A stretch of 64,000 nucleotides of DNA from positions 3,380,072-3,444,071 of the forward strand of contig NC_134034.1 in the NCBI RefSeq assembly GCF_964204645.1. Reading direction: 5' to 3'. A program made the position numbers and the translations under genes. A model generated the notes under the pieces. It saw nothing but the letters and a program-made list of their open reading frames with translations. It had not been told where the DNA came from and did no database searches. Shown here one piece after another: positions 1 through 12,462 of the stretch. Origin of the DNA: Tubulanus polymorphus (taxonomy: Eukaryota > Nemertea > Palaeonemertea > Tubulaniformes > Tubulanidae). Each line of letters begins with the position of its first letter. Within the stretch, counting starts at the first letter, position 1.

Positions 1-1416
1 AATATGATAAAAATAGTAAGTATTGAAACTGACTTACAGATCACACGCGCCTGGTGCAACTTTTTTTCGTTATGTCGATTCAGCTGGATAAAATTCAGCT
101 GGATTTGCGCATCGATTTGAAAAATTGTTATGTTAGTTGCACCTAAAAAACGGTTCCAAACATGGCGTAATCCGCGAGGCTGCAGCTACGGAATGAAAAC
201 GGTTACGGTTATATTTCACTTATGATTGTCACTCACTCCACTTATATTCACTATTGACTTTGATAATTGCGACACCCCCCTCCGATCCGCCCCTCCCCTT
301 CCCCACTTCTGATGGTGACTATTCGGATATAGTCGAAACGTTGGTTGGAATAGATTTATACCTTTTTTCCGTTATATCAGTGTGGGATTTTCTATACGCG
401 GATTATTTTTTTCGGTAGGGGGGGGGGGGGAGTTCGCGTGGAGCACTACGCGCATTCATCTTAAAGCTCAATTCCACTTCCATGACTTGACTCCTCCCAT
501 CCCCTCCAAGCAGGGCTGATCATGAAAACCCCGTGCAAAACATCCGTAATGAAAAACGGTCGCAAAATTGGTCCATATGGCAGAGATGTTTATGGCCCAG
601 ACGGCAGAGATGCTTATACTCCAGACGGCAGAGATGTTTATGGTCCAGACGGCAGAGATGTTTGTGGTCCAGACGGCAGAGATGTTTGTGGTCCAGACGG
701 CGGAGATGTTTATGGTCCAAACGGCAGAGATGTTAATGCTCTCATCGATTCTCTTTTCAGACGCATCTCAATACTTTCCGATGGATAACGTAGTTGCCGG
801 TGACATTTGCATTGGCTCCAAACTCAACGCCACTACTTCTGACGTTAAAGTCGTTCCCGGAGCGTTCTCCGAATACGCCGTGCAAATCAAGAGCCTGGCT
901 GGATACATCGATTTCGGATCAGTCAAAGAGCTGGGTTGTTTCGGGGGGGATTTCGAAGCGTGCGGCTCGGATGGGTTTACCCTGATGTTTTGGTTACGCA
1001 TGTTCGGAGGTACAGTCGACATTTATATGACAAATCGCGGCACAAATCCGCTAAGCTTCGGTTACTTGATGACACGCCAAAATGGTTACATAAAACTGGA
1101 TCTTCGGAGATGCGTAGACCACGGGCGCAGCGTCAGAACGAAGACCATATCCACCTCGACTCAGTTCAAGGTCGGATGGGTGCACGTGACCGTCACGTGG
1201 ACGATCTCCTCTTCGGTGAATATGTATATGAACGGTACTAAAGTACAGGTGGACGAGGATAAAGAATCGCAAAAGGAGTGTAAAATCGGCGCGGAGCATA
1301 ATTTGATGGTCGGTGTGGCTACCCCACTGGTAATTGACGAGCTACTGTTTTGGGAACTCGTAGATATGAATATGATTCGTAGTGTTTGGGATTATTATAA
1401 GTTACCGTACCAGTAA
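1..1416 (+). CDS. PAN/laminin-G-like secreted lectin-like protein, copy 1 (5' end outside window)
   Basis: Only the 3' part is in the window. An exon tail at 1-15 ends in a GTAAGT donor and joins an exon at 761-1416 after a TCTCTTTTCAG acceptor; phases match (one base left over, two bases supplied). The final exon encodes a concanavalin A/laminin-G-like jellyroll: FTLMFW, RQNGYIKL, VGWVHV, IDELLFWE and a terminal VWDYY. The paralogue at 13065-15497 has the same exon tail, junction phase and domain, and there the upstream exon carries a signal peptide and PAN module, so this copy probably has them before base 1. Family knowledge suggests glycan or protein binding outside the cell; the ligand is unknown. 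An open frame continues upstream through a minisatellite (571-739), but that is intron, not the gene start. Confidence 0.75.
571..739 (+). repeat. 24-bp minisatellite, about 6.5 copies
   Basis: Units of about GCAGAGATGTTTATGGTCCA plus GACG repeat head to tail in the intron of the PAN/laminin-G copy 1 gene, ending about 20 bases before the splice acceptor. The unit length is a multiple of three, so it stays open in several frames and makes false 8-residue repeat proteins. Confidence 0.9.
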
Positions 1417-1595
1417 ACGTGACTATCGCGAGGTACACAATACGACGCTGCTGCGGCAATCGAGGATTCCGCTAATGGCAAACTATGAACCGCCGAGTAC
1501 ACTATGTAGATACTCAGTCCTCGTCGTGAAGTTTATTTATCTATTTAAAGTCGGCCTGCCAAGGGTCCAAAAATGGAATATTACGGCATTTTTTG

Positions 1596-1895
1596 TTAAA
1601 ACCCTTTCAGTGCGTCTACACCGCAGTGCGGTGTATAAATCAGTGATGGATTTTGCTAGTACACCGCACTGCGGTGTATTGATGTAATTAGTAATTTGTA
1701 ATTATATCTATTGAAAAATGGCAGCAAGTGTCAAACATAGTGAAATACTAGTAACTAACGATACACCGCACTGCGGTGTAGACGCACTATAGTGGTATTC
1801 CCATTGTTCAACACACTAGGGTGGAATTTTTTAGAATTTTCAAATTTTCTCCAGCACTATAGGGTATTAATTAGTCAGCACTGAAAGGGTTTTAA
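1596..1895. mobile_element. piggyBac-like MITE, full length, about 300 bp
   Basis: The element is bounded by TTAA and by perfect 18-bp inverted ends TTAAAACCCTTTCAGTGC / GCACTGAAAGGGTTTTAA at 1596-1613 and 1878-1895. TTAA targets and CCCT-type ends are typical of piggyBac superfamily elements. There is no coding capacity. A 17-bp palindrome ACACCGCASTGCGGTGT occurs three times (1618-1634, 1661-1677, 1763-1779), the outer two as part of a longer sub-terminal inverted repeat. A decayed copy is at 27199-27425. Confidence 0.8.
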
Positions 1896-3297
1896 TGGTT
1901 GGCAGCATACATCAATCGATAGATTAGATCCGATAGTACATGAAAATGTCTGTTGCCACTCTGGGGTCCTGATTTTTTAACCTATAGGGGGCGCTGAAGT
2001 TGCTATGGTTAATTACCATATTGTGGTATTGTTCATGTTTCACTTGTTGTATAGAAATCATAAAATGAAATATGCAGATAAATAAGTATAATATTTGCTT
2101 AATTAGTTTAAATATTTCAAATTTTTAAATGTTTAACATCCTGTTACACGAACTTAATTATCATTGTTGTCAGTAACTAGGCAACAGCATGCAAAAACAC
2201 AATTGGAACGCATAAGAAACTGTATTAGTGGGTTCTGAATTCAAGTCATGACACAAAGGTTACCATTTGCCCCGATTTCGCGTATGGTGGTAGGAGTTAT
2301 TATCTATTCACTTGTTTACGCAAGTCAACAATGTATAGTACGCAATGTGACGATCAATGCATAATGTAATATAAGAAAAAATCTTTTTGTTTTTTGTAAT
2401 ATCTTTTTATGTTTTCCCTTTTTGAATCACATATTTTGCTTATACCGCTGTACACAGTTGGCTCCTATCGTACAATCAAACATATTATGTTGCGTTCGGT
2501 GATCCACATTTTTCGAACTATAAAATCTGTTGGGTTATATTGAGAAAATCACGGAAAGATTTTTAATCGAATCTGAAATGCATCTTCGACAACTGCAAAC
2601 TATCGCTGTTCAGACGAAAGGCAGAATCCTGTCGACAATTGACGAACCGAAAATGATTCGGCAGCAGAGAGAACTGGATTTTCAATGAGTGAAGTGAACA
2701 TTTATCGCTGGACTTCGTTGACTTGCCACAGGAACTCAGAGAACTTCGAATTCATATTTTCCTGTTTTGTTTTTTTTTTTAATTTCATTTAGATTCTACA
2801 GAACACAGTCATTTGTATTTTACAAACCGATTCGACGCATGATTCTCGATTAATCGATTTTTCGCAGGTGTTTTCGCAGTTAGACTCATATGCACTTCAA
2901 CAATATCCGAATTGGGAGTCTAATTTCACACTCAATGGGCTCGATGAACAATGCTTAGGGAGATGGGAAGTGGCGAAGTGTTTCTCACGTTTCTTCTGTT
3001 CAAATTTATAATTTGAAAACGTCAATATGCCTCGTCGATTTTCGATGAAAATACCGCTGAAATTCGTGCTACACTTACACGGGGCATGTATGAAAGCCGA
3101 ACGGCTCACAATCGCAAAAAAAACTATTCACAATCGAATCAAACTCAAACGAGGAAACGAGTACCGGATCAAATTGCAACACGGACCGACCGATGTTCAA
3201 ATACTGGTTTCTATAAATTCATACTATAGACCGGTACAGTCGAAAAGTTTCGTCAGACGCTGAAGTTTCATATTTGACGTTCCCGTCGTTTTAAAAG
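1896..3297. other. Intergenic, no gene seen
   Basis: AT-rich sequence between the copy 1 lectin-like gene and the small peptide gene. An open frame at 3027-3263 has no recognisable domain and would lie in the leader of the peptide transcript; I do not call it. Confidence 0.5.
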
Positions 3298-4244
3298 ATG
3301 CTAGGTAAGTGAAAGTCGCGATAAACTAATAGTCACACGGTATTTGGATTGTAGATCTTAGGTAGAGAGTTTAAATAGTTGAAAATCCATAGAAGCAAAA
3401 ACAGTTCAAATCTCATTTTCTAATGAGTTTACATGTATCTATTCTAGCAAACATTTTCGGGAGTTACATTTTCCCCTTTTCAGGCATAGCGCAAATGATT
3501 AAATGTTCATATCATATTGGTATTTTCATATCAGTATGATATGAAAATAACAGTATGATATGAATATTTCATCACGTAGGATACGTTTTTCGAAATGTCG
3601 AAGGTGTCACCGACGAGCGCCGATGGCGCAAAGCTCGGTGCGGGGTTCGGGAAAACGTCTAGATGCCCATGAATGTACTTTCCCGGCTTTTGAACATCAC
3701 AATCCCGACCGAGTTGAGCGAGAATTGCTTTAGTAGTGAAAATTTGGAAATAACGAATTAGGGTCCATCCGATTCGGGAAATTATTCATATGTCCAAAGT
3801 CGGAGCAGCCCCGCTGGAAAATGGAATGCAAACACCAGAAATTAAGAAAATACATTTCATCAGAACACTTTCAAAAGGATAAGTACGACTGTAGCTGCAT
3901 AAAAACACCAGATTTTGGCAGACAATATTTTTTTCGGGCAAAAGAATTATCACCCACGCGTCCAGACTAAACAGAAAACATCTGAAGCCGCTCCAGTTTC
4001 AGTCCAAGTTGCTACAAAAGATACTTTGGTCGAAATGAAGTTGTGCATGAAAAAGAATAACGTTTCGTGTGTTCTATTTTCAGGTCAGGTTTGCAATTTG
4101 CTGCTCAGCGCGACGACAATAGCGGTGGCGTCGCTGTGGACCGTCGCTGCGGCTGATACAGAACGGAATGCCGAGAGACTTACCGATGACGCCGCGGCGG
4201 TGGAAAGAGTTGCTCGCTATTGCGACCCGTGGACCTGTAGTTAA
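3298..4244 (+). CDS. Candidate small secreted cysteine-containing peptide (two exons)
   Basis: A 7-base coding exon (3298-3304, ATGCTAG) ends at a strong GTAAGT donor and joins an exon at 4084-4244 after TTCTATTTTCAG; the phases fit and give 55 residues ending at TAA. Residues 1-26 have a signal-peptide profile: a hydrophobic stretch from about residue 8 and an AAA-D cleavage context. The rest is polar and acidic and ends in RYCDPWTCS, with two cysteines (49 and 54) spaced to form a six-residue ring. Exon 2 is much richer in GC than its surroundings, as expected of coding DNA here. The family is not recognised. It could be a peptide hormone precursor or another small secreted peptide; no dibasic site or amidation glycine is present, which weakens a classical neuropeptide reading. 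The tiny first exon is the weakest part of the model. Confidence 0.45.
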
Positions 4245-4361
4245 TTGAATAATACCATCTACAATTTGCGTACTGCTTTTCACGGCAAATATACAGCATC
4301 GATGCATTCATTCTAATTCAAGTCTTATTATTTTGTGGTTTCGAGCGAATCGGCTCGCACT

Positions 4362-4690
4362 CACCAGATGGCGAAACAATGCACTCACTTATAGATAGTG
4401 AAAAATAGTTCATTTTCGCCGAACTTTGAGCTCTATTTTTAGTCTCCCAAATGGAAATTTTGTCAAACAGGTCATCAAATGTATTTGTTTCAAATTCAAA
4501 TCGGGCATCCCCAATGAGTGTATGGTACAGTTTTTCTGAACAAAAAAGATTTACCGATGAGAAAAGTTCATTCGAATTAAATAGAAACGTAGAAGAAATT
4601 GAACCGAGTAACCACTAGCGAACCTGGCGGATCCTGGCCTACCATAAGTGGAATCCTCGATAGCCACAGTAGCGGTGCCGGCACCCATTA
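4362..4690 (+). repeat. Interspersed repeat family R1, copy A
   Basis: About 330 bp. It starts near CACCAGATGGCG and ends near ACTAGCGAACCTGGCGGATC followed by a GTGGAATCCTCGAT-type block. Copies with the same two conserved ends lie at about 12463-13020, 19981-20312, 24226-24561 and, more decayed, 61528-61716. No coding capacity and no clear inverted ends were seen. Confidence 0.65.
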
Positions 4691-6620
4691 CAACAGAGTG
4701 TTATCACCGTATCTATTTGCATCTTAAACGAACTCCATGATAGATAATGAAACCCGTTTGCATTTTACCAGGTAAACTTCATTTTTCCGCCGTACATGGA
4801 AATAATATTACAGACAATTATAGTTGAATGAATGAAAACTGTTTTGAGCAAATGAAACCAACAATGAACAAATAAACAAACATCTGGGCAAAATTAGAAA
4901 GATAGATAGATAGATTAGCTAATAGATAGCAATCACTGATTTGTCTAATAATCATGACAATGACAATGACAATTCAACGCAACGGCGATAACTGAAGATA
5001 GAATATTATAGAATTCCACATAGTTGTTCTATTGAAACTTTCCATTTTTTTTTTTAGTTCTATTTAAACTTGAATAATAACAATTCTCATAATTCGAACA
5101 TCAACATGAACCCAGGTTAGATCGAACTTGGAGATTAAGTAGAGTTCGACTGTAAATTCGGAACGACCTGATTCTTAAAGCATGTCGATATAATCTAGAA
5201 ACAGTCAAAGCTTGTCATAACGCCAGCCCCGGGACTGTCAGAATTTTGGCGGTATAACGAATGTGGTGATCATGAGATTTGACGTAGTAAACAAGACACG
5301 ACCATTAACCAAATCCAGAATTGGTATCAATTATTCTTGATTTAGGAAGCGTAAAGGTCGTAGCTTATTTCATTCAGATAGTAGAAAAAACCATACCGTA
5401 GATGTGTGATACTGCCAGCAGCCACATGTATCGATGCAAAAACCCTTACAATAATATTTAAGCGTATGTCAATGATAAGTATGCTAGTAATTTCCATTCT
5501 ATTCTAGTCGTTATTGCGATATCATAGCTATATCTAGCAGGTGCCCGTACACAGCAGGTGCGTTTTATTGCTGTCGAAACCTATCATTGGCGTCATCGTA
5601 TACCACAACTATTTGCATCGGACATTTCAAATATCCAAGATAAGCTGCACAACTTAAAATGTTTGTAATATTTTATGCAAATATAGATTGTTAGTACTAG
5701 ATCAACGAATTTCAACAAAAATAATGAGAAGAAAAGTTTTGTCGGACAAATTGTTCGGACATGTTTCGAATAGAGGCGTTCAAACCATCAGAGGTTCGAA
5801 TCTGAGAGAATGCAACCTGAGCCCTCAGCATTCTAGGCCAACAACAGCCTTTATGTCTCGCAGTTTAAGCTTCTACAAAGGAGCGCGTTCTTCTAGGCTA
5901 TGGTTCATACGTACATCGGCAAAATACGTTCTTAAGAATCCACACAAAAAGTTACCGAGTGAGAAACTGATTCGGTATTTTCGACGAAAGATTACACCAA
6001 AAGCAAATTGCACGAATACTCATTTCAACTACAGTCAGATTTCTTGATTTATTTTCATTCCCGAATACAAAATAATACATCATATGAAATATTCCTTGGT
6101 TTACACAAAAGTTCATCTCTTATTTATACACATATGTTTACAACGCCCGTCAAGGATGGACCCACTTGCATATACAAAGATTATACCCGAAATCAGATAT
6201 TTGACAAACAAGTTAAAAGAAATACGTATCTTTCATCTTTAGGTTATATTTATAAATTCATACAATATAATTTTTGAATAAACTTGAATATATTCAACAC
6301 ACTCAATGGAAAAATTCAACAGATCATGATTCGTCTAATGTAGGACCATAATTCTTCTAATAACTTTGGCCTAGTTTTACAGATTTGAACAGGTTTTAAC
6401 CGAGTGAGTTTAAATAAGTGTTAATACGTGGTTATTATGTATGCCTGTGAGACCAAGCCCCGCGCGCTGGTGAAGTCGACGATCAGTTGTTGTAAACAAC
6501 GGAGCGTTTTTTCCGTAGCCTTAGGGGTGGGGAGGGGGAATGGCGGGGGTGAGGCATAGACCACGCAGAATCACATTTTTTGTACATTATGTTGAAATAT
6601 GTACGAGTAATGTTTATCGA
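4691..6620. other. Intergenic, no gene supported
   Basis: Contains a short GATA microsatellite near 4899-4930. An open frame at 5688-6047 (119 codons) has no domain, no signal peptide and no splice context that I recognise. The 3' untranslated region of the Toll-like receptor gene (minus strand) probably occupies the right-hand end. Confidence 0.5.
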
Positions 6621-9600
6621 TTAGCGGTTAGATCGAAACATATTGGCTGGTTGTATGAATCTTTTCTGTTTACCGATCAGGGTAAGACGAACTCTTTTCC
6701 AAAACGTAGAACGGGCTTTTTCGTCTCGCGGGTATTTCATGTAAACGATATTTGAAAAAATCGTCTGCAAGGATTCGGGCATGCGCGATTCGGGTATATG
6801 ATCGATATCGAGCACGAGTATGATGTTATTGCCCTCCTCCACGCACCGGGTCGCCGCCATACTTACCACAAATTCCGTCCATCTTTCTTTGACGAATGAT
6901 TCGGTCAACAGAAACACGACCCACCGAGACCCGTAAACAGCATCCGCGATGTTCTGTTGTATGTAGCCACCGAGCGTAAAATCTCGAAACTCGACGCAAA
7001 ACTTCGAAGCAAACTGTTTAGATTTTTCTATCTCGGGTATGAAATCCAAATAGACAAATTGTAGGTCTTCCATGCTGTGGCTTAAAAATCCGTCAAACTT
7101 CAAATTATCAGGACGGTCAACCATTTTTATGCGAAATGGTTTCGGTAGCAATCGATTGATATTTACCATCCACCAATAGATAAGTTGCCATTTCTTTTTG
7201 GCAACAATTCGCCCAATAGCCATGATTATAACAGCGACGCATAAAGTCGAAAGAGAAATGATTAAATCTTTGTGGTTGTCACATTCTATCCAAGATAACT
7301 CAAAGTTTACGATTGGAACTCCTGATAGTTTTTTTGGTGAATCGCAGAGAAGTTCTAACGTGGTCATGTTGTGTACGGCTTCTGCAAAAAAGTCAAGATA
7401 GTAATGCTTCTTTGTTCTATGACTTCTCAACTCTCTTAGCCAATTTCGAAGGTTTCGCAGTTCACAATCGCATTCTAATGTATTATCGAGAAGAAATATG
7501 GATCTGAACCGTTTCAAATTCATGATTTCAGCAGGATCGAACGTTTTTAGTTGATTCGATGCTAAATTCAAAGTGCGTAGGTTTATCAGCGGTTTTAACA
7601 GACCTGGTTGAATCACGGACAGTCTGTTATGATGCAACACCAAAAACATTAAGTTAGGGGTCGCTTCAAACGTGGATCCATCCAAATGCCTAATTCCATT
7701 TCTGGAGAGATCGAGTAGTTCTAATGACGGAACTCTGCTTAGGATATGATGGAGTACATGAATTGGACAGTTGCCAATGATCGTTCCGGTTAATAGCAGT
7801 CGTCTAAGTTTATAAAACGGTCTCTTCCACGAAAGGTTTTCACACGCGGCGTTAAGCGTTTGTTTGTCTAAATACATATTGAATGCTCCTGCAAAGTTTC
7901 TTATCCCGATGAAAGTCATAGATTCGGGCAACAGATCGAACGACTTCAGGCACAAGAAAACGTAAGAACTAGTTAATTCGATCACAAAGTATTTCAACAT
8001 GCGCAGGTTCGTTATGTCGTTTCTCAGATAGAAATTTCTGTCCAAGGGTCGTAAAGCGCCCCTACAAGGCGATTTATCGTGAACTAGTTCTACAACACTG
8101 CAAGATACACTTAACGCTGTCACACTGTTGTTCAAAGCAAATAATGTGCCACTATCGAAACAAGTAAAGCCTGGTGAATCAAACGCGTAAAATTCTCTCA
8201 GTTTCGGGCTGGATAATATGATTTCTGTCAGATTCAAATTCTGGACGTTGTTCCGCGTCAAATATAATTCACGAAGATTAACGAGTCCTTTGAATTGGTG
8301 CTTTGTGAAATTCGTTTTGCTATAAGACATATCGAGCCTTCTCAAACGTTCGAACCCGCGAAAAAAGCCTACGTCTATTTCGGGTATTCGATTCAACATC
8401 AGGTTTAGAATCTTCAAATTCTGCACCGGTAAATATTTCAATATTGACCTAGTCAACGAAATTGCTTCAAATCGCCACGCACCCCGTAAATATAAAACTT
8501 CTAAGAAGATGCTGTTTTGCAGAGAATGAAATAGATTGTGAATAGCTTCGACAGTGTGCTTTGGAAGACATGATCTTCTCATAAGTCCCACTTGTGGCTT
8601 GGTGTACAAAACAAAATTGTAAGCGAACCATCTCAGATGCTTATTTTCAATGAAAGCCTGTTTGTCAATAAACCGTACTGGATTACATGAAACATCAAGC
8701 GCTAACAGATTCGGTAGATAATGGAACGACCTTGGTCCCACCAGTGAACTCAATGCGTTTTCCGCTGTCTTTAACACAAACAACCTCGGTAATCGGCGCA
8801 ACGGTTTTATGCTCTTTATCCTATTCTTCGACAAGTAAAGAATATTTATGTTATTCTTTATTCGGGGGAACTTCGTGAATCCTTTATTCCTGCAGTTAGC
8901 GATACCATACCTGGAAAATATAGTGCTGATATAGTTTTACGAATAAAGTTTCTTTTAAATCGATTTAATGGCTTTAAATTTGATTGCTTTCAATCAAATT
9001 GCATTGGCTAGCAATGATACAGTGGAAGGAACTAGGGTGGGGATTTCGGCCCCTTCGTCCGGACAGTGTTTGCCAATACATCTTCTCAGAAAAGGGCATC
9101 TCTCCAGGCGCAGATCGGGATCCCCCTGCCCAGCTACCAAAAAATTATTTAAAATTTATAAAATTATCATTTTTATCGTTTTCTCGAAGGAATTTACTCA
9201 AGACAAATGCAGACAGTACCAGATATACGGTACCATATCATCTTATGTTTGACCTAACAATATGCCGTATAGGCCCCATCATCATAAGAGATGTTAGTCG
9301 GCAGTTTAACATAAACATTTATTATGAACCCCCTCCTGGAAAAAAATCCTGGATCCGCGCCTGCCCTCCGCATGACATCGTAGGATGTTCCCTTTGGTTT
9401 CGCATGCTTTTCACATGTAGTACGTTCCTTTTTCATTTGAGTCCCACCTTCCAAGAGATAAGATAGATCATCCACCACCAATAGATACCGATATGATGGA
9501 GAGGCGCAGTGGCCAAGTGGTTTAAGCCGACGGTCACTGGTCTCGTCAATCCAGGGTTTATGGGTTCAAACCCTGGTGGCGACAGAGTTTCTTGGTCGAA

Positions 9601-9997
9601 GGTTCTTCTCCGGTCTCTCCCCGATTGGGAAAAAGAAACATCAAACCTGCTTATAATGCCCTGTGTGGCGCTTAGCGGGTTGAGGCGTTAGAAAAAAAAA
9701 AATACCGAAATGAATTTCAACTTACCCGCGCCTGTAGTAACAGCGACACACCGACGGGCAACCGTAGTAAAAACGTCTGAGGATATCGTCGCGTCGGTTT
9801 GGACCCCGCTTATCGCCGACTATTCCAGAATACGGCATCGGACTATCGCCGAGTGACCGGTATATCTGATAATCCACTGAATTACTTTCTGAACTCCACG
9901 GCGTTCTTTCGATTTCATCATCGATAATTTCCGATATGATACCACAGCGGCACAGCAGTATCGCAACCACGAGAATTAGAAGTTTACAAGCGGCCAT
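6621..9997 (-). CDS. Toll-like receptor (TLR), two exons
   Basis: Exon 1 is 9997-9726 and exon 2 is 8910-6621; the join (GTAAGT donor, TTTTCCAG acceptor, two bases plus one) gives 853 residues. The first ATG is used; an in-frame GTG lies five codons upstream. Residues 1-20 look like a signal peptide. The N-terminal LRR cap is split by the intron: C80, C84 and C86 in exon 1, C97 in exon 2. LRRs follow, with repeats of the form LxxLxLxxN, then one C-terminal cap (CDC...LLC...WIEC), a membrane segment near 640-660 and a TIR domain at about 697-835. TIR box 1 is FDGFLSH, box 2 RDFTLGG (usual PG replaced) and box 3 STFWKR. One C-terminal cap next to the membrane is the single-cysteine-cluster layout. 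Role by family: microbial pattern or cytokine-like ligand sensing at a membrane, signalling through MyD88-type adaptors. Confidence 0.9.
9318..9365 (-). mobile_element. Fragment of a TE end in the TLR intron
   Basis: Read on the minus strand this short stretch contains CAGGCGCGGATCCAGGATTT, resembling the terminal CAGGGGCGGATCTAG of the hAT-like MITE at 36207-36526. Only one end is present. Confidence 0.35.
9500..9702 (+). mobile_element. tRNA-derived SINE with poly-A tail (in the TLR intron)
   Basis: The 5' part resembles a tRNA (leucine-like): an A-box region around GTGGCCAAGTGG and a B box GGGTTCAAACCC at about 9561-9572. A non-tRNA body follows, then an A-rich tail at 9692-9702. The tail and body argue against a functional tRNA gene. 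Confidence 0.75.
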
Positions 9998-10403
9998 TCT
10001 TCCGTCTCTCACTGATCACATCGAACAGACGACCGAAATTCCGTGTACAATGATGCAATGAACGTGTACAATGAAATGTGAAATCAATCGGACAATCCAA
10101 ACAAAACTTCCGGCTTTTTCCGTATCGTTTTCTATATTATTCTATTATATTCATTTCTATATTGATATGATGTATAATGATTCAAGGTCGAATATCAAAA
10201 CTAAAGTGAAGCTGTTTGATAGACTTTTCTATCACAGCTACCTGCAATTATCAAACGCAGTTATCAATATTTTCTTATTTTATAATAGTCATTTCAGCAG
10301 TGGTTTCAACTGAAGGTAGCCACTGTCTATTTCAACCTGACTTGAGAGCATTCCGGGTGGCCTAGCTCGCTAATTTTTGGTAGTACATACCTGATAAAGG
10401 TCT

Positions 10404-10740
10404 TAATAGGACCAGAAAGGACAGGCAGTCGACCTTAATCATGATTTTTTAATCCTTTTGAAACTGTATTGGGGGATATCTAAAAGGTCTTAACTGAAAA
10501 GGGTTAATTGAAGAGAATTGACTCCATGATTTGAAAGTTTAACAAAACGTTCTATGCCTACGTACCAAACTTCAGTTGGTAGGCATGGAGAAATATTGTT
10601 TAAATTTCAAATCATGGAGTCTCTTTTCTCATCTCAGGAACCCCTGTCAATGCAGACTTTTTGGATATCGTTCAATACAGTTTAAAGTGGATTAAAATAC
10701 GATATTTTAGATCAGCTGCCTGTCCCTTCTGGTCCTATTA
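10404..10740. mobile_element. Foldback element, about 337 bp
   Basis: Ends are inverted copies of TAATAGGACCAGAAGGACAG (10404-10429 against 10711-10740, with one or two mismatches). A second internal inverted pair ACTCCATGATTTGAAA / TTTCAAATCATGGAGT is centred near 10570. No open frame of note. Confidence 0.7.
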
Positions 10741-12462
10741 GTTCAACAACTACTTCAACGACCATCGTGCGTACTAAGACGACGCGGGCTCATAGCCGAA
10801 AACGTTGCTCGAAATATATAATACTTATTTACTCAAGAACTTTCATTGCTTTTCGAAAATTGCGATACATGTTTTCCACGTACGTTCGGCAGATGATATT
10901 CTTACGACTAACTGCAATTTGTAGTTAGAGTTTTCAAGTTTAATTGTAATTGTACTTCACAATATAACAGTAATATATTATATCTTTTGGAAGCTACTAT
11001 ACATTAGTAGTGAAAGCTCCTGCGTTAAAATGAATAGTTAACCTAAACAGTACTACTCGTTATATATGTTTATTGTTTTGCATTTCAACTAATGAAAAAC
11101 GTTCGGTAGTGAGGTTATAACACGTTAAGTAATTGGTATCTGTTCATTTCCAATCCCCGAACCCGCCACCCGAATCCGCCCCGAAATGGGATATTTACAA
11201 CTCTTTAATGTCCCGCTATCGGAGAGTGTTTTCGAGCGCATCAAAACTCGACCCCGTTCCATAGATCTCGGGTGAATTGTTTTTCAATTAGTTCTATGAA
11301 AATGCGACGATTGAAATATCGCAATGCGTAACGGAAACGCGACGATAAGAACTCCATGTAATAATAATGAGGCATGTTTTAGTGTGTACATGTTTCAGTG
11401 TTAATTTCGCTGGTGTCTCGAATTCAAGCGGACTTCGAATTCCTGGTAAGTTGCACTGTTTTGTTATCGTAAAAGAATGTACATCAAACAACTCCGAAAC
11501 ATTGAGATAATTGTATAGTTTTGGATAAAAAACGCAAAGTTTGGGCATGGAAGAGGGCGATGCCGGGAAGGAGGTCGTCCGTTCGGCCGATTGCCCCACC
11601 CCGATTTTGAAAGGTCCAAGCCAGGGGGCGGGGGTCGTCCGTTCGACCGGTCACCCACCCCGATTTTAAAAGTGCCCTTCAAAAAGTGCTCTTCTAGTAA
11701 AATACTTTTTTGACATTAATCAAAGAAAAAAATTCTTCATTAGTTTCACAGTTTTATTGAATGATCGCTTTGATAATTTATTGACGAAAAATTTGGACCC
11801 AAGTTTGAGTGAGTAGAGCGTGCACTTTGCGGGATATAGATATTTACAAATCTTTCCGGGGGAAGGACTCCGACCGGGCACAACGCATCTGTGGTGCTCG
11901 CTATACGTAGATACACAACACGTAAACAGTGTCGTTTTCATAATCTAAGAACGCCCGGCCGTTCGATATTCTGGCTACGGGCTTGAGGGGGCTTCACGGA
12001 AACATTTCAAGATTACATTCGCAGTGAGTGCCCTGGGTGACTTTGAGACGAATGGATTGAAAACATGCGGTAATTAAGGATTCTACTTGTCGCAAGTGAG
12101 GAGGATCCACTGCAAATCGCTTGTTACTCGAACTTCAATTTCCCGATTCGTTCAACTCCTCGCGTTCAGTTTCTTCTTCATTTCGAGTAAAAGTCGATTG
12201 CACTTTTCATTGAGGTCGATTTTCAACGAAAACTAAACCAAACACCGATAGAGTATAAAAATGTCCACCTGAACATGGTCACAATATAGTGACAAGTATA
12301 TTGTTAGATACCTAGTAATATATCTATAGCTACGTCCGGGAGATACTTCCGCGTACGCAATTGTCAACCTGAATTTACAGTGTGCCTACAAGTGATTATC
12401 AATTCTGATTTGTCATTCAAGGATGAAATTGCATTCATTATTCGCAGAAGCCAAATATGAAC
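10741..12462. other. Intergenic, no gene seen
   Basis: No supported coding region. A GC-rich block with the core GTCGTCCGTTC is duplicated with a 60-bp offset at about 11574-11660. A possible TATA motif (GAGTATAAAAATG) lies at 12250-12262, not tied to a gene. Confidence 0.45.

Noticed and set aside
568-760. Gene start within the minisatellite for the laminin-G frame
   Set aside because: The paralogue shows a spliced exon starting at the base matching 761; the open repeat frame is a by-product of a 24-bp unit.
3027-3263. 78-codon open frame
   Set aside because: No recognisable features; it lies in the likely leader of the small peptide transcript.
5688-6047. 119-codon open frame
   Set aside because: No domain, signal peptide, repeats or splice context; composition like the surrounding spacer.
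9500-9585. Functional tRNA-Leu gene
   Set aside because: The arms do not pair well throughout and a SINE body with poly-A tail follows directly.
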